Source: Conyzicola nivalis_A (lineage in GTDB: Bacteria > Actinomycetota > Actinomycetes > Actinomycetales > Microbacteriaceae). From it: 64,000 bases of DNA. Of this stretch, positions 43,490-51,928 are shown piece by piece. The notes below the pieces were generated by a model, which saw only the letters and a program-made list of their open reading frames with translations, searched no databases and was not told the origin of the DNA. The stretch spans positions 355,872 through 419,871 of the forward strand of contig NZ_JBEPSJ010000003.1 of the NCBI RefSeq assembly GCF_040548875.1, in the 5' to 3' direction. A program made the translations under genes and the position numbers. Each line of letters begins with the position of its first letter. Positions within the stretch are counted from its first letter, which is position 1.

Positions 43490-44503
43490 ATGTTCCGTGC
43501 CATCGTCGTCACCCGGCCCACAGACTCCCCCGCCAGCGCCGAACTCCGAACAGACGTGACGGATGCCTCGCTCGGCGAGGGCGACGTCGCGATAGACGTC
43601 GAGTACTCGAGCATCAATTTCAAGGACGGCCTCGCGCTCACGGGGCGGCCGGGCGTGATCAAGGCCGAGCGGATGATCGCGGGGATCGACCTCGTGGGGG
43701 TCGTGACCGCGGCCCCTGAGCCTGTCGAAGGGCGCGCCTCGACAGGCTCAGCGAGCGTCGGCGACCGCGTCATCGTCAACGGGTTCGGCATCGGCGAGAA
43801 CCACCCGGGCGGCCTCTCCGAGCGGGCTCGGGTGAAGGCCGAGTGGCTCGTGCCGCTGCCCGACGGCCTCTCGCCCGCGCGGGCCGCCGCGATCGGCACG
43901 GCCGGCTTCACCGCCATGCTCTCCGTGCTCGCGATCGAGAAGTCGTCGCGGCCCGCCGACGGCGGTGAAGTGCTCGTCACCGGGGCATCCGGCGGTGTCG
44001 GCTCCATCGCCATCGCGCTGCTCTCCCGTCTCGGCTACCGCGTGACCGCCTCGACCGGTCGCGAGTCGGAGCACGGCTACCTGCGCTCGCTCGGCGCGAC
44101 CGACGTGATCGACAGGGCGACGCTCTCCGAGCCGGGCAAGCCGCTGCAGTCGCAGCGCTGGGCCGCCGCGATCGACTCGGTGGGCAGCCACACCCTGGCC
44201 AACGTGCTCGCGCAGACGAACTACGGCGGCGTGGTCGCCAGCTGCGGGCTCGCCCAGGGCGGCGACCTGCCCACGACCGTGATGCCGTTCATCCTGCGCG
44301 GCGTCTCGCTCGTCGGGATCAACTCGGTCTACTGCCCGCTGCCGCTTCGCCTCGAGGCGTGGCAGCGGCTCGCCGAAGACCTCGACCCGGACCTGCTCGA
44401 CTCGCTCACGACATCCGTCGGCCTGGACGGCGCGATAGGCGTGGCCGAGCGGATCATGGCGGGCGAGGTTCGCGGTCGCACTGTCGTCGACGTGCGAAAC
44501 TGA
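43490..44503 (+). CDS. Acryloyl-CoA reductase/YhdH-type medium-chain reductase with repeat insertion
   Basis: The 337-residue zinc-free MDR enzyme has an N-terminal GroES-like domain (VEYSSINFKDGLALTG) and a Rossmann domain with VTGASGGVGSIAIALLSRLGY. It resembles AcuI/YhdH, which reduces acryloyl-CoA or quinones with NADPH. Residues about 76-88 (PEPVEGRASTGSA) are encoded by a GAGCCTGTCGAAG palindrome (43716-43751), in a loop before VGDRVIVNG. The frame is kept, so function may persist. Four bases separate it from the next gene. Confidence 0.85.
   Translation: MFRAIVVTRPTDSPASAELRTDVTDASLGEGDVAIDVEYSSINFKDGLALTGRPGVIKAERMIAGIDLVGVVTAAPEPVEGRASTGSASVGDRVIVNGFGIGENHPGGLSERARVKAEWLVPLPDGLSPARAAAIGTAGFTAMLSVLAIEKSSRPADGGEVLVTGASGGVGSIAIALLSRLGYRVTASTGRESEHGYLRSLGATDVIDRATLSEPGKPLQSQRWAAAIDSVGSHTLANVLAQTNYGGVVASCGLAQGGDLPTTVMPFILRGVSLVGINSVYCPLPLRLEAWQRLAEDLDPDLLDSLTTSVGLDGAIGVAERIMAGEVRGRTVVDVRN
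43716..43751. repeat. 36-bp palindromic repeat translated inside the AcuI-like gene
   Basis: CTGAGCCTGTCGA (43716-43728) and TCGACAGGCTCAG (43739-43751) are perfect 13-bp arms around AGGGCGCGCC. This is the same repeat core as in aceA. At 36 bp the element keeps the frame. Confidence 0.85.
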
Positions 44504-44507
44504 CCTG

Positions 44508-44906
44508 ATGAACCCCGTCTTCCTCATCATCGGCTCGGTCTTCGCGGTGCTCGCCGCGGTGCTGCACGTCGTCATCTTCCGCTTCGAGAGCATCAACTGG
44601 AGCAAGCCGGCAGTGTGGAAGCGGTTCGGCGTGACCTCACAGGCCGACGCGGACGTGGTGCGCCCGATGGCGTACAACCAGGGGTTCTACAACCTGTTCC
44701 TCGGCGCGGGCGCGGCGCTCGGCGTCGTGCTGCTCGCCACCGGCGTGACCGAGGCCGGGTACGCCATCACGCTCTTCGCCACCGGCAGCATGCTCGCGGC
44801 GGCGTCGGTGCTCATCCTCTCGAACCGCAGGCTCGCCCGCGCCGCCATCACGCAGGGCGCGTTCCCGCTGCTCGCGGTGCTGTTCCTGCTGCTCGCCCTC
44901 GCCTAG
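44508..44906 (+). CDS. DUF1304 family membrane protein
   Basis: The 132-residue protein has four hydrophobic segments (about 4-25, 60-82, 85-105 and 112-132) and the DUF1304 signature YNQGFYNLFLGAGA near 56. Family function is unknown. Its start is 4 bp after the AcuI-like stop, so it is probably co-transcribed. Confidence 0.8.
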   Translation: MNPVFLIIGSVFAVLAAVLHVVIFRFESINWSKPAVWKRFGVTSQADADVVRPMAYNQGFYNLFLGAGAALGVVLLATGVTEAGYAITLFATGSMLAAASVLILSNRRLARAAITQGAFPLLAVLFLLLALA

Positions 44907-44925
44907 CCGTACCTTCCCCTCGCGA

Positions 44926-44989
44926 AGGGCTACAGTCTGGGCGTCGGGCTACTGCGCGCGCTGTAGCCCGACGCCCGTACTGCAGCCCT
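44926..44989. terminator. Long hairpin between DUF1304 and hemL genes
   Basis: GGGCGTCGGGCTAC and GTAGCCCGACGCCC form a perfect 14-bp stem around a 10-nt loop (TGCGCGCGCT). Pairing continues outward through CAGT/ACTG and AGGGCT/AGCCCT with short mismatches, giving about 24 paired bases in total (44926-44989). It lies in the 113-bp gap between convergent genes and would stop both transcripts. Confidence 0.8.
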
Positions 44990-45019
44990 ACGGGGCAGGG
45001 TCGGACTACCGGGCGCCCG

Positions 45020-46330
45020 CTACTCGGGCGCTGCCGCCGCCGCGGCACGGGCCGCGCCGGGCAGCGCCGACAGGATGCGGTCGGTCGCGCTGTCGTCGAG
45101 CGCCGCCGACACGAACCACGCCTCGTACACGCTCGGCGGCAGCGAGACGCCGGAGTCGAGCATCGAGTGGAAGAACGCCGGGTACCGGAAGGCCTCCTGC
45201 GCCTTGACGTCGACGTAGTTCTCGGGCACCGTCGAACGGAAGGCGAACGAGAACAGGTTGCCGGCGCGCTGCACCGTGTGGGCGACTCCCTCTGCGGTGA
45301 GGGCCGCGGATGTCGCGTCGGAGATCAGCTCCGCGGCGCTGTTCAGACGCTCGTAGACCGAGGCGTCGGCAGCGGTCAGGGTCGCGATGCCCGCGGCGAC
45401 GGCGACGGGGTTTCCGCTGAGCGTTCCGGCCTGGTAGACCGGGCCGAGGGGTGCGAGGTAGTCCATGATGTCGGCGCGGCCGCCGAGCGCGGCGAGGGGC
45501 ATGCCGCCGCCGACGACCTTGCCGAAGGTGACCAGGTCGGGGGTGTAGCCGTCGCCGCCGGCGAGTGACTCGAGTCCGAGCCATCCGCCGGTTGCGACGC
45601 GGAAACCGGTGAGCACCTCGTCGACGATCAGCAGCGCGCCGTTGGCGTGCGCGGTCTCGGCGAGGAAGGCGTTGAAACCGGGCAGGGGGGTTACGACGCC
45701 CATGTTGGCGGCGGCCGCCTCGGTGATGATCGCGGCGATCCGGTCGCCGAACTCCGCGAAGACCGCGGTGATCGCGTCGCGGTCGTTGTACGGGATGACG
45801 AGGGTCTGCGCGGCGGTCGCGGCGGTGACGCCGGCCGATCCGGGCATGGCCATTGTGGCGAGCCCCGAGCCCGCCTCGGCCAGGAGGCCGTCGGAGTGAC
45901 CGTGGTAGTGGCCGGCGAACTTCACGAGCAGGTCGCGGCCGGTGAATCCGCGGGCGAGGCGGATCGCGGTCATCGTCGCCTCGGTGCCCGTCGACACGAG
46001 CCGCACCTTCCGCACGGCCGGAACCCGGGCGAGGATCAGCTCGGCCAGCTCGGTCTCACCGGGGGTCGATGCTCCGAACGAGAGTCCGCGGGCGGCGGCA
46101 TCCTGAACGGCCTGCACGACCGACGGATGCGCGTGGCCGAGGATCGCGGGACCCCACGAGTTGACGAGGTCGACGTAGGAACGGCCCTCGACATCGGTGA
46201 TGTGTGCACCGGCGGCCGACACGAAGAACCGGGGCGTTCCGCCGACCGAGCCGAACGCGCGGACGGGCGAGTTCACTCCGCCGGGGATGGCGGAGCGGGC
46301 CCGGTCGAACGCTTCTTGATTGGTGGTCAT
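45020..46330 (-). CDS. hemL: Glutamate-1-semialdehyde 2,1-aminomutase
   Basis: The 436-residue PLP enzyme makes 5-aminolevulinate from glutamate-1-semialdehyde. It shows IPGGVNSPVRAFGSVGGTP near 15, KFAGHYHGHSDGLL near 145, LIVDEVLTGFR near 240 and Schiff-base Lys in VTFGKVVGGGMPLAA near 270. The start overlaps the hemB stop by 4 nt (ATGA). It is the last gene of the heme operon and is followed by a strong hairpin. Confidence 0.95.
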   Translation of the reverse strand: MTTNQEAFDRARSAIPGGVNSPVRAFGSVGGTPRFFVSAAGAHITDVEGRSYVDLVNSWGPAILGHAHPSVVQAVQDAAARGLSFGASTPGETELAELILARVPAVRKVRLVSTGTEATMTAIRLARGFTGRDLLVKFAGHYHGHSDGLLAEAGSGLATMAMPGSAGVTAATAAQTLVIPYNDRDAITAVFAEFGDRIAAIITEAAAANMGVVTPLPGFNAFLAETAHANGALLIVDEVLTGFRVATGGWLGLESLAGGDGYTPDLVTFGKVVGGGMPLAALGGRADIMDYLAPLGPVYQAGTLSGNPVAVAAGIATLTAADASVYERLNSAAELISDATSAALTAEGVAHTVQRAGNLFSFAFRSTVPENYVDVKAQEAFRYPAFFHSMLDSGVSLPPSVYEAWFVSAALDDSATDRILSALPGAARAAAAAAPE

Positions 46331-47301
46331 TTCAGTCTTTCGGCGAGCTCTACGGCCCAGTAGGTGAGGACGACGTCGGCGCCGGCTCGCTTGATTGCGA
46401 GAACCGACTCGTCGATGGCACGTTCACGATCGATCCAGCGGTTGGCTGCGGCGGCCTCGATCATGGCGAACTCGCCCGAGACCTGGTACGCCCACACCGG
46501 CACGGTGGAGGTGGCCGCGACGTCAGCGAGCACGTCGAGGTAGCTGCCGGCCGGCTTCACCATGACGACGTCGGCGCCCTCGGCGATGTCGAGGTCGACC
46601 TCGAGCATGCCCTCGCGGCGGTTGGCGGGGTCCATCTGGTAGGTGCGGCGATCGCCGACGAGCGACGAGTTGACCGCCTCGCGGAACGGCCCGTAGAACG
46701 CCGAGGCGTATTTGGCCGCGTAGGCGAGGATCGCGGTGTCGATGAACCCGGCGCCCTCGAGCGCCTCGCGCACTGCCGCGGTCTGGCCGTCCATCATTCC
46801 GCTCAGGCCGAGCATCTGCGAGCCGGAGGCCGCCTGAACCAGCGCCATCTCGCGGTAGCGCTCGAGGCTGGCGTCGTTGTCGACCCGGCCGAGCGCGTCC
46901 AGCACCCCGCAGTGCCCGTGGTCGGTGAACTCGTCGAGGCACAGGTCGGTCTGCACGACGAGCGCTCCGCCCGCCGCGTCGACGGCGACCCGCGTCCCGA
47001 CGTTGAGGATGCCGTTCGGGTCGGTCGCGCCCGAGCCGATGGCGTCTTTCTCGAGCGGCACTCCGAAGAGCATCACGCCGCCGATTCCGGCCTCGGCCGC
47101 GGCCTCGACCGCGCGCGGCAGGCTGTCGAGCGTGTGGTGCACGACGCCCGGCATCGAGCCGATCGCGACCGGCTCGCTGATGCCCTCGCGCACGAACATC
47201 GGCAGCACCAGATCGGCGGGGTGCAGCCGCGTCTCGGCGACGAGGCGGCGCATGGCCGGCGAGGTGCGCAGACGACGGGGACGGATGCTGCGTTCTGTCA
47301 C
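46327..47301 (-). CDS. hemB: Porphobilinogen synthase
   Basis: The 324-residue enzyme condenses two 5-aminolevulinates. Catalytic lysines are in AKYASAFYGPFREAV and VMVKPAGSYLD. The metal site reads DLCLDEFTDHGHCG, keeping two of the three cysteines of the Zn form, as in other actinobacteria. The start is GTG 47301 with GGAGAAG upstream, overlapping the hemD stop by 4 nt. The open frame continues upstream but is hemD antiphase. Confidence 0.95.
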   Translation of the reverse strand: MTERSIRPRRLRTSPAMRRLVAETRLHPADLVLPMFVREGISEPVAIGSMPGVVHHTLDSLPRAVEAAAEAGIGGVMLFGVPLEKDAIGSGATDPNGILNVGTRVAVDAAGGALVVQTDLCLDEFTDHGHCGVLDALGRVDNDASLERYREMALVQAASGSQMLGLSGMMDGQTAAVREALEGAGFIDTAILAYAAKYASAFYGPFREAVNSSLVGDRRTYQMDPANRREGMLEVDLDIAEGADVVMVKPAGSYLDVLADVAATSTVPVWAYQVSGEFAMIEAAAANRWIDRERAIDESVLAIKRAGADVVLTYWAVELAERLK

Positions 47302-48083
47302 TGTTCTTCTCCGGATGCCTCGCCCGAACGGTTCGCGACGAACTCGACGAGCGCGTCGACGAGGGCGTCGGCGGAGCGGGACTCTGCGATGACGTCGACC
47401 CCCAGCCCGGCCGCGCGGGCGTCGAACGCGGTGCGCGGACCGATGCAGGCCACGATGGTGCCCTCGGGAAGCGGCGAGAGCTGCTTGGCGACCTGGCGCG
47501 CTACGCTGCCCGAGGTCACGAGCACCGCGCCGATGCGTCCGGACGCGACGTCTGCGGCGACGTGCTCGGCGATCGGCACGCCGACGGTGCGATACGCGGA
47601 GACGAACTGCACGTCGAGACCCAGCTCGGCGAGTCCGCTGACGAGTGTGGGTTCGGCGATGTCGGACTGCGGGATGAGCACGCGCCCGGTGATCTCTGCG
47701 ACCGGCCACTCCTTGAGCAGGCCGCGCGCGGAGTTGTCGCCTTCGGGGATGAACGCGACGTCATAGCCCGCGACGGCGAGCGCGGCGGCGGTCGTCTCGC
47801 CGACGGCGGCGATCTTGGTGTTCGACGGCACGATGACGCTCTGCCCGGCGAGAACGTCGACCGTCGTCGCGCTGGTCACGACGAGCCAGTCGAACTGGCC
47901 GTCCTGTAGCTCGTACAGGGCGTTGGCGAGGGTCTGCGGGTCGTCGGCGCTCGCGAAGTTGATGAGCGGCGCAATCACCGGAACGGCGCCGTAGCCGCGC
48001 AGCGTTGCGGCGACGGTGTCGCCCCAGCGCCCGCCGCGGGGAACGAGCACGCGCCAGCCGGCGAGCGGTTTCGCCCTGGTCAC
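47298..48083 (-). CDS. hemD: Uroporphyrinogen-III synthase
   Basis: The 261-residue protein has the HemD fold: AGWRVLVPRGGRWGDTVAATLRGYGAVPVIAPLI at the N-terminus, DWLVVTSATTV near 75 and VLVTSGSVARQVAKQL near 190. Sequence conservation is low in this family, and the position between hemC and hemB supports the call. It starts with GTG 48083, overlapping hemC by 4 nt. It closes the tetrapyrrole ring with D-ring inversion. Confidence 0.88.
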   Translation of the reverse strand: MTRAKPLAGWRVLVPRGGRWGDTVAATLRGYGAVPVIAPLINFASADDPQTLANALYELQDGQFDWLVVTSATTVDVLAGQSVIVPSNTKIAAVGETTAAALAVAGYDVAFIPEGDNSARGLLKEWPVAEITGRVLIPQSDIAEPTLVSGLAELGLDVQFVSAYRTVGVPIAEHVAADVASGRIGAVLVTSGSVARQVAKQLSPLPEGTIVACIGPRTAFDARAAGLGVDVIAESRSADALVDALVEFVANRSGEASGEEQ

Positions 48084-49006
48084 TGTGCGCCCCCGACCGG
48101 GGCGAAGCGCGCCGCGCCGTTCTCGAGCAGCTCGGCGGCGACGCGTTCGGCGACTTCGAGCGACGGATGCGGCGTGTCGGCGACATAGAGCGCGTGCGAG
48201 CTCGTCAGCTTCTCGGTGCCGTCGGGGCTGTAGACCCGGGCGTCGAGGAACAGCAGCCCGTCGTCGATCTGGCCGTGCGCGCCGATCGGTGCGGCGCAGC
48301 CCGCCTCGAGGATCGCGAGCACGTGCCGCTCGGCCTCGACGATGGTGCGCGTGGGGTTGTGGTTCAGGGCGGCGACGAGCTTCTCCTCGCCGGCGCGCAC
48401 CTCGAGCGCGAGCGCGCCCTGGCCGGGCGCGGTGGGCCAGCCGTCGAGGCCGAGGAACTCGGTGACCGCTCCGAGGCGGCCCAGGCGGTCGAGACCGGCC
48501 GCGGCGAGAACGACGGCGTCGAGTCGGCCCTCGGCGACGTGAGCGAGGCGGGTGTCGACGTTGCCGCGGATGTCGACGACCTCGATGTCGGGGCGGCGTG
48601 ACCGCAGCTGCGCGGCGCGGCGCGGCGATCCGGTGCCCACGCGGGCGCCCTCGGGGAGTTCGTCCATCGTCAGCCCGTCACGGGCGCAGAGAGCATCGCG
48701 CGGGTCGACGCGCTTGGGGATCGCGCCGATGGCGAGTCCGGGGTAGACGCCGGTCGGCAGGTCTTTGAGCGAGTGCACGACGACGTCGACACGGCCGGCC
48801 ACGAGGGCCTCGCGCAGGGCGCCGGCGAACACTCCGGTGCCGCCGAGGCTCGCCAGCGACTCCGTCGACGTGTCGCCCTCGGTCTTCACGGTGACGATCT
48901 CCACCGCGACGCCGGTCTTCGCGGTGAGCGAGCTCGCGATCGTCTGGGTCTGGGCCACGGCGAGCGCGCTGCCGCGCGTGCCGATCTTGATGACTGTGGG
49001 CGTCAC
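48080..49006 (-). CDS. hemC: Porphobilinogen deaminase
   Basis: The 308-residue enzyme builds hydroxymethylbilane. Cys237 in LEAGCAAPIGAH anchors the dipyrromethane cofactor. KIGTRGSALAVAQTQTIA at the N-terminus, VVHSLKDLPTG near 75 and GTGSPRRAAQLRSRRPD near 120 are all present. The start overlaps the hemH stop by 4 nt. Confidence 0.95.
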   Translation of the reverse strand: MTPTVIKIGTRGSALAVAQTQTIASSLTAKTGVAVEIVTVKTEGDTSTESLASLGGTGVFAGALREALVAGRVDVVVHSLKDLPTGVYPGLAIGAIPKRVDPRDALCARDGLTMDELPEGARVGTGSPRRAAQLRSRRPDIEVVDIRGNVDTRLAHVAEGRLDAVVLAAAGLDRLGRLGAVTEFLGLDGWPTAPGQGALALEVRAGEEKLVAALNHNPTRTIVEAERHVLAILEAGCAAPIGAHGQIDDGLLFLDARVYSPDGTEKLTSSHALYVADTPHPSLEVAERVAAELLENGAARFAPVGGAQ

Positions 49007-50196
49007 GGCACGACTCCGGCCAGCGCGGGCTTGAAGCCGAGGCGCACGTTCTCACAGCAGCCGGGGCGGCAGACGTCGTACCAGGGGCCGAGCTCGGTGA
49101 GCGAGGGGCGCTCGGCGACGGGCACTCCGTCGCGGCGTTCGAGCACGAGGTCGATGAGTCCGCTGACGTAGGCGGCGTGCACGCCGGGGGTCGGCACGCG
49201 CACGGCGAAGACGTCGTGCTCGGCACTGGTCTCCATCGCCTCGGTGTCGAGGTCCCACTTGACCTCCATGTGGTCGGACACGAATCCGAGCGGCACGATG
49301 ACGACGGCCTTGACGCCCTTGCCGGCGAGTTCGGTGATGGAGTCGTTGATGTCGGGCTCGAGCCACGGCATGCTCGGCGGGCCGGAGCGCGACTGGTAGA
49401 CGAGGCTCCAGGCTGGTGCCGCATCCTGCGCCGCGATGACGACCTCGGCCACCGCGAGGTGCTGGGCGGCGTACGCGCCGCCCTCGCCGAAGCCGCGCGA
49501 CGCCGGTCCGCTCTTGGCGGCGTCGGTCGACGGGATGCTGTGGGTGGAGAAGAGCACGTGCGTCTGCTCGAGCGGGATGCCCTTCGCCGCGACATCCGCG
49601 AGGCCCTGACGCACGCCCTCGATAAAGGGTTCGACGAAGCCGGGGTGGTCGAAGAACTGGCGCACCTTGTCGATCGCGATGACATCGCCCAGGCCGGTCT
49701 CCTCGAGCGCGATCGCGTAGTCCTCGCGGTACTGGCGGCAGCTCGAGTACGAGCTGTAGGCGCTCGTGCCGATGGCGATGAGCTTGGTGAAGCCGCGTTC
49801 GCTCGCCTCGGTCAGCGCGTCGCGAAGGTAGGGATCCCAGTTGCGGTTGCCCCAGAGCACGGGCAGGTCGATGCCGCGGCGCTCGAGCTCGGCCTCGAGG
49901 GCCGCCTTGAGCTCGCGATTCTGGTCGTTGATGGGGCTCACGCCGCCGAACGCGCGGTAGTGGTGCGCGACCTCCTCGAGGCGCTCCTCGGGGATGCCGC
50001 GGCCGCGGGTCACGTTGCGCAGGAACGGGATCACGTCGTCCTGGCCCTCGGGGCCGCCGAAGCTGGCGAGCAGGATCGCGTCGTAGGCGACGGGCTCGGT
50101 GACGTGCTCGGCGCCGGAGGCTGCTGAGGCGGATGCTGCGTTCCGCACGACGGCGGAGGTGGAGGACGACTCGAAGCCGCCATTGGTAATCGTCAC
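49003..50196 (-). CDS. hemH: Coproporphyrin III ferrochelatase
   Basis: The 397-residue enzyme inserts iron into coproporphyrin III in the Gram-positive-type pathway (also called cpfC). It has the catalytic His in LFSTHSIPSTD, YSSYSSCRQYRED near 170, and SRSGPPSMPWLEPDI near 290. The C-terminal CRPGCCENV cysteines plus Cys in SSCRQ suit a [2Fe-2S] cluster, as known in some actinobacterial ferrochelatases. GTG 50196 overlaps the chdC stop (GTGA); an Ala/Ser-rich leader of about 35 residues precedes the conserved DAILLASFGGPEG. Confidence 0.92.
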   Translation of the reverse strand: MTITNGGFESSSTSAVVRNAASASAASGAEHVTEPVAYDAILLASFGGPEGQDDVIPFLRNVTRGRGIPEERLEEVAHHYRAFGGVSPINDQNRELKAALEAELERRGIDLPVLWGNRNWDPYLRDALTEASERGFTKLIAIGTSAYSSYSSCRQYREDYAIALEETGLGDVIAIDKVRQFFDHPGFVEPFIEGVRQGLADVAAKGIPLEQTHVLFSTHSIPSTDAAKSGPASRGFGEGGAYAAQHLAVAEVVIAAQDAAPAWSLVYQSRSGPPSMPWLEPDINDSITELAGKGVKAVVIVPLGFVSDHMEVKWDLDTEAMETSAEHDVFAVRVPTPGVHAAYVSGLIDLVLERRDGVPVAERPSLTELGPWYDVCRPGCCENVRLGFKPALAGVVP

Positions 50197-50891
50197 GAGA
50201 GGACCTCCGCAATCTCCGCGATCTCGATGCGGCGTCCGGTGTAGAACGGGACCTCTTCGCGCACGTGGCGCCGGGCCTCGGTGTTGCGCAGGTGGCGCAT
50301 GAGATCGACCAGGTCGACCAGCTCGGGCGCCTCGAGGGCGAGGATCCACTCGTAGTCGCCGAGCGCGAAGCTCGCGACCGTGTTGGCGAGGACCTGCGGG
50401 TACTGGCTGCCCTTGCGTCCGTGGTCGCCGAGCATCTTCTTGCGCTCGTCCTCGGGGAGCAGGTACCAGTCGTAGCTGCGCACGAACGGGTAGACCGTCA
50501 GCCAGGCGGCCGGTTCCTTGCCGCGCATGAACGCCGGCAGGTGGTTGTTGGTGAATTCCGCGTCGCGGTGCACGCCCATGGCATTCCAGACGGGGAGGAG
50601 CGTCGACAGCGACGCCGTGCGGCGAAGCTCGCGCAGCGCCCACTGCAGCGTCTGCGGGTTGTCGCCGTGCAGCCAGATCATCAGATCGGCGTCGGCGCGC
50701 ACCGACGACACGTCGTAGAAGCCGCGCACGGTGACACCCGCGGCCTCGAGGACGGCGACGGCCGTTTCGAGACCGCCGTCGCCCGCCGGTCGGGCGGGGT
50801 CGCGGCGGAGTACCGACCAGAGGGTGTACCCCAGGGTGGTGTCTTCGGGAACTGTGGACTGGGTCTGCTGACTAGGCGAGCTGTGGCTCAT
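50193..50891 (-). CDS. chdC: Coproheme decarboxylase (HemQ)
   Basis: The 232-residue protein converts coproheme III to heme b in two decarboxylations using peroxide. The family block YPFVRSYDWYLLPEDERKK with its active Tyr is near 135, then MLGDHGRKGSQYPQVLANTV, and the heme-binding region follows. Together with hemH and cgoX it defines the coproporphyrin route. Its ribosome site GGGGGAGG lies in the arm of a hairpin (50900-50921). Confidence 0.95.
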   Translation of the reverse strand: MSHSSPSQQTQSTVPEDTTLGYTLWSVLRRDPARPAGDGGLETAVAVLEAAGVTVRGFYDVSSVRADADLMIWLHGDNPQTLQWALRELRRTASLSTLLPVWNAMGVHRDAEFTNNHLPAFMRGKEPAAWLTVYPFVRSYDWYLLPEDERKKMLGDHGRKGSQYPQVLANTVASFALGDYEWILALEAPELVDLVDLMRHLRNTEARRHVREEVPFYTGRRIEIAEIAEVLS

Positions 50892-50899
50892 ACCTCTAT

Positions 50900-50921
50900 C
50901 CTCCCCCTGTCTCGGGGGAGG
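50900..50921 (-). promoter_or_regulatory. Hairpin carrying the chdC ribosome-binding site
   Basis: CCTCCCCC (50900-50907) and GGGGGAGG (50914-50921) form an 8-bp perfect stem with a 6-nt loop. On the minus strand the CCTCCCCC arm is transcribed as GGGGGAGG, 8 nt before the chdC start, where the ribosome site should be. The stem would hide it. It could also act as a terminator for the upstream small-protein genes. Confidence 0.5.
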
Positions 50922-50934
50922 CGCGAATCGAGAG

Positions 50935-51162
50935 TTATTCGTCGTCGCTGAAGATCGCCCAGGCTACGATTCCGACGATCGAAATCGCGACGGCCGTCGC
51001 GCCCACGATCCACGGAACCGGGTTCTCGTCGTACGACGACTTGGCCTTGTCGGCGTAGCGGTTGAACTGCTTCGGCACGTTGAGCTTGTTCTCGATCTCG
51101 TCGAGCGTGCTCTCGAGGTGAGCGCGCTGTTCGGCGATCCGGTTTTCGATGGAGTCGGTCAT
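50935..51162 (-). CDS. DUF3618 family protein
   Basis: The 75-residue protein has an N-terminal coiled-coil helix (NRIAEQRAHLESTLDEIENKL, residues 6-26) and one C-terminal membrane helix (about 46-68) with acidic end. This is DUF3618. ATG 51162 was chosen over an earlier in-frame codon. It lies 1 bp after the holin-X stop. Confidence 0.8.
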   Translation of the reverse strand: MTDSIENRIAEQRAHLESTLDEIENKLNVPKQFNRYADKAKSSYDENPVPWIVGATAVAISIVGIVAWAIFSDDE

Positions 51163-51163
51163 G

Positions 51164-51568
51164 CTAGTCCCGCTTTCCGATGCCCTTGATGGCATTGACG
51201 TCTTGTTTCACGCTGGCGATTGTCTCGGTGGGAACGGGCGGAGTGCCCTCTTTCAGCTGCTTGACGCCGATCAGCACCAGGATCGCGGTGATGATCAGCA
51301 GCGCCCCGCCGACGATGAGCGCGGCCAGCCAGGCGGGCAGCGCCGTCGCGATACCGAGGATGGCGGCGGTGAGCAGCACGGCGAAGGTGAAGAACCCGAA
51401 GAACGCGCCGGCTGCGACCAGTCCGATGCCGATGCCGGCGTGCTTCGCCTTCTCGACCAGCTCGGCCTTGAGCAGTTCGAGTTCACTCCGCAGGAGGTCG
51501 ACGAGGTAGCCGGGAAGGTCGCCGATGAGCTTGAACAGCGACCGCTTGGGTAGATCTTTCTCGCTCAT
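51164..51568 (-). CDS. Actinobacterial holin-X (DUF1469-like) membrane protein
   Basis: The 134-residue protein has an amphipathic N-terminus (LIGDLPGYLVDLLRSELELLKAEL) and two membrane helices (about 44-68 and 76-100). This is the phage-holin superfamily 6 (holin-X) domain found in housekeeping envelope clusters. The name does not imply a phage here. It is second of three small envelope genes inserted in the heme cluster. Confidence 0.85.
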   Translation of the reverse strand: MSEKDLPKRSLFKLIGDLPGYLVDLLRSELELLKAELVEKAKHAGIGIGLVAAGAFFGFFTFAVLLTAAILGIATALPAWLAALIVGGALLIITAILVLIGVKQLKEGTPPVPTETIASVKQDVNAIKGIGKRD

Positions 51569-51580
51569 TGCCCGGCCCGC

Positions 51581-51883
51581 TTACTTTGTCGAGTTCGTCT
51601 TCGTCGCAGTCGGGTTGACTGCTGACTTGCGAGACGGCGACGCCGACTTCTTGCCCGATACCTGCGACGCGACCTTCTTCGCACCGGTCGCGAGCATGCC
51701 GGCTACCTCGGGGGCCTTGTCTTTGACGAAGCCCTCGGCCTCGTCGAACTGGCGCTGCACGCGCGGGTCGTTCCAGAGCTTGCCCGCCGCGCGCTTGATG
51801 TCTTCGTAACGCTCACGCCCCGCTCGAGCACCAAGTACGTAGCCGACTCCGATGCCGACGACCAAAAGGATCTTGCCTTTCAT
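51581..51883 (-). CDS. YtxH-like small membrane protein
   Basis: The 100-residue protein starts with a short membrane helix (residues 3-20, ILLVVGIGVGYVLGARAGRERYEDI), which matches YtxH-like proteins with the G-A-R-A-G-R-E motif. The tail is Lys/Ser/Thr-rich. It is first of the three small envelope genes, 45 bp after cgoX. Confidence 0.78.
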   Translation of the reverse strand: MKGKILLVVGIGVGYVLGARAGRERYEDIKRAAGKLWNDPRVQRQFDEAEGFVKDKAPEVAGMLATGAKKVASQVSGKKSASPSRKSAVNPTATKTNSTK

Positions 51884-51928
51884 GGTTCTCTCCGTTTTCG
51901 TTCGTGAATGTTGTTCCAGCGTAGCTCG

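Noticed and set aside
44848..45048. Small ORFs within the DUF1304-hemL hairpin
   Set aside because: They are produced by the palindrome itself and have no start signal.
51164..51568. Prophage remnant suggested by the holin-X protein
   Set aside because: No other phage gene is near, and this family is a routine envelope protein in actinobacteria.
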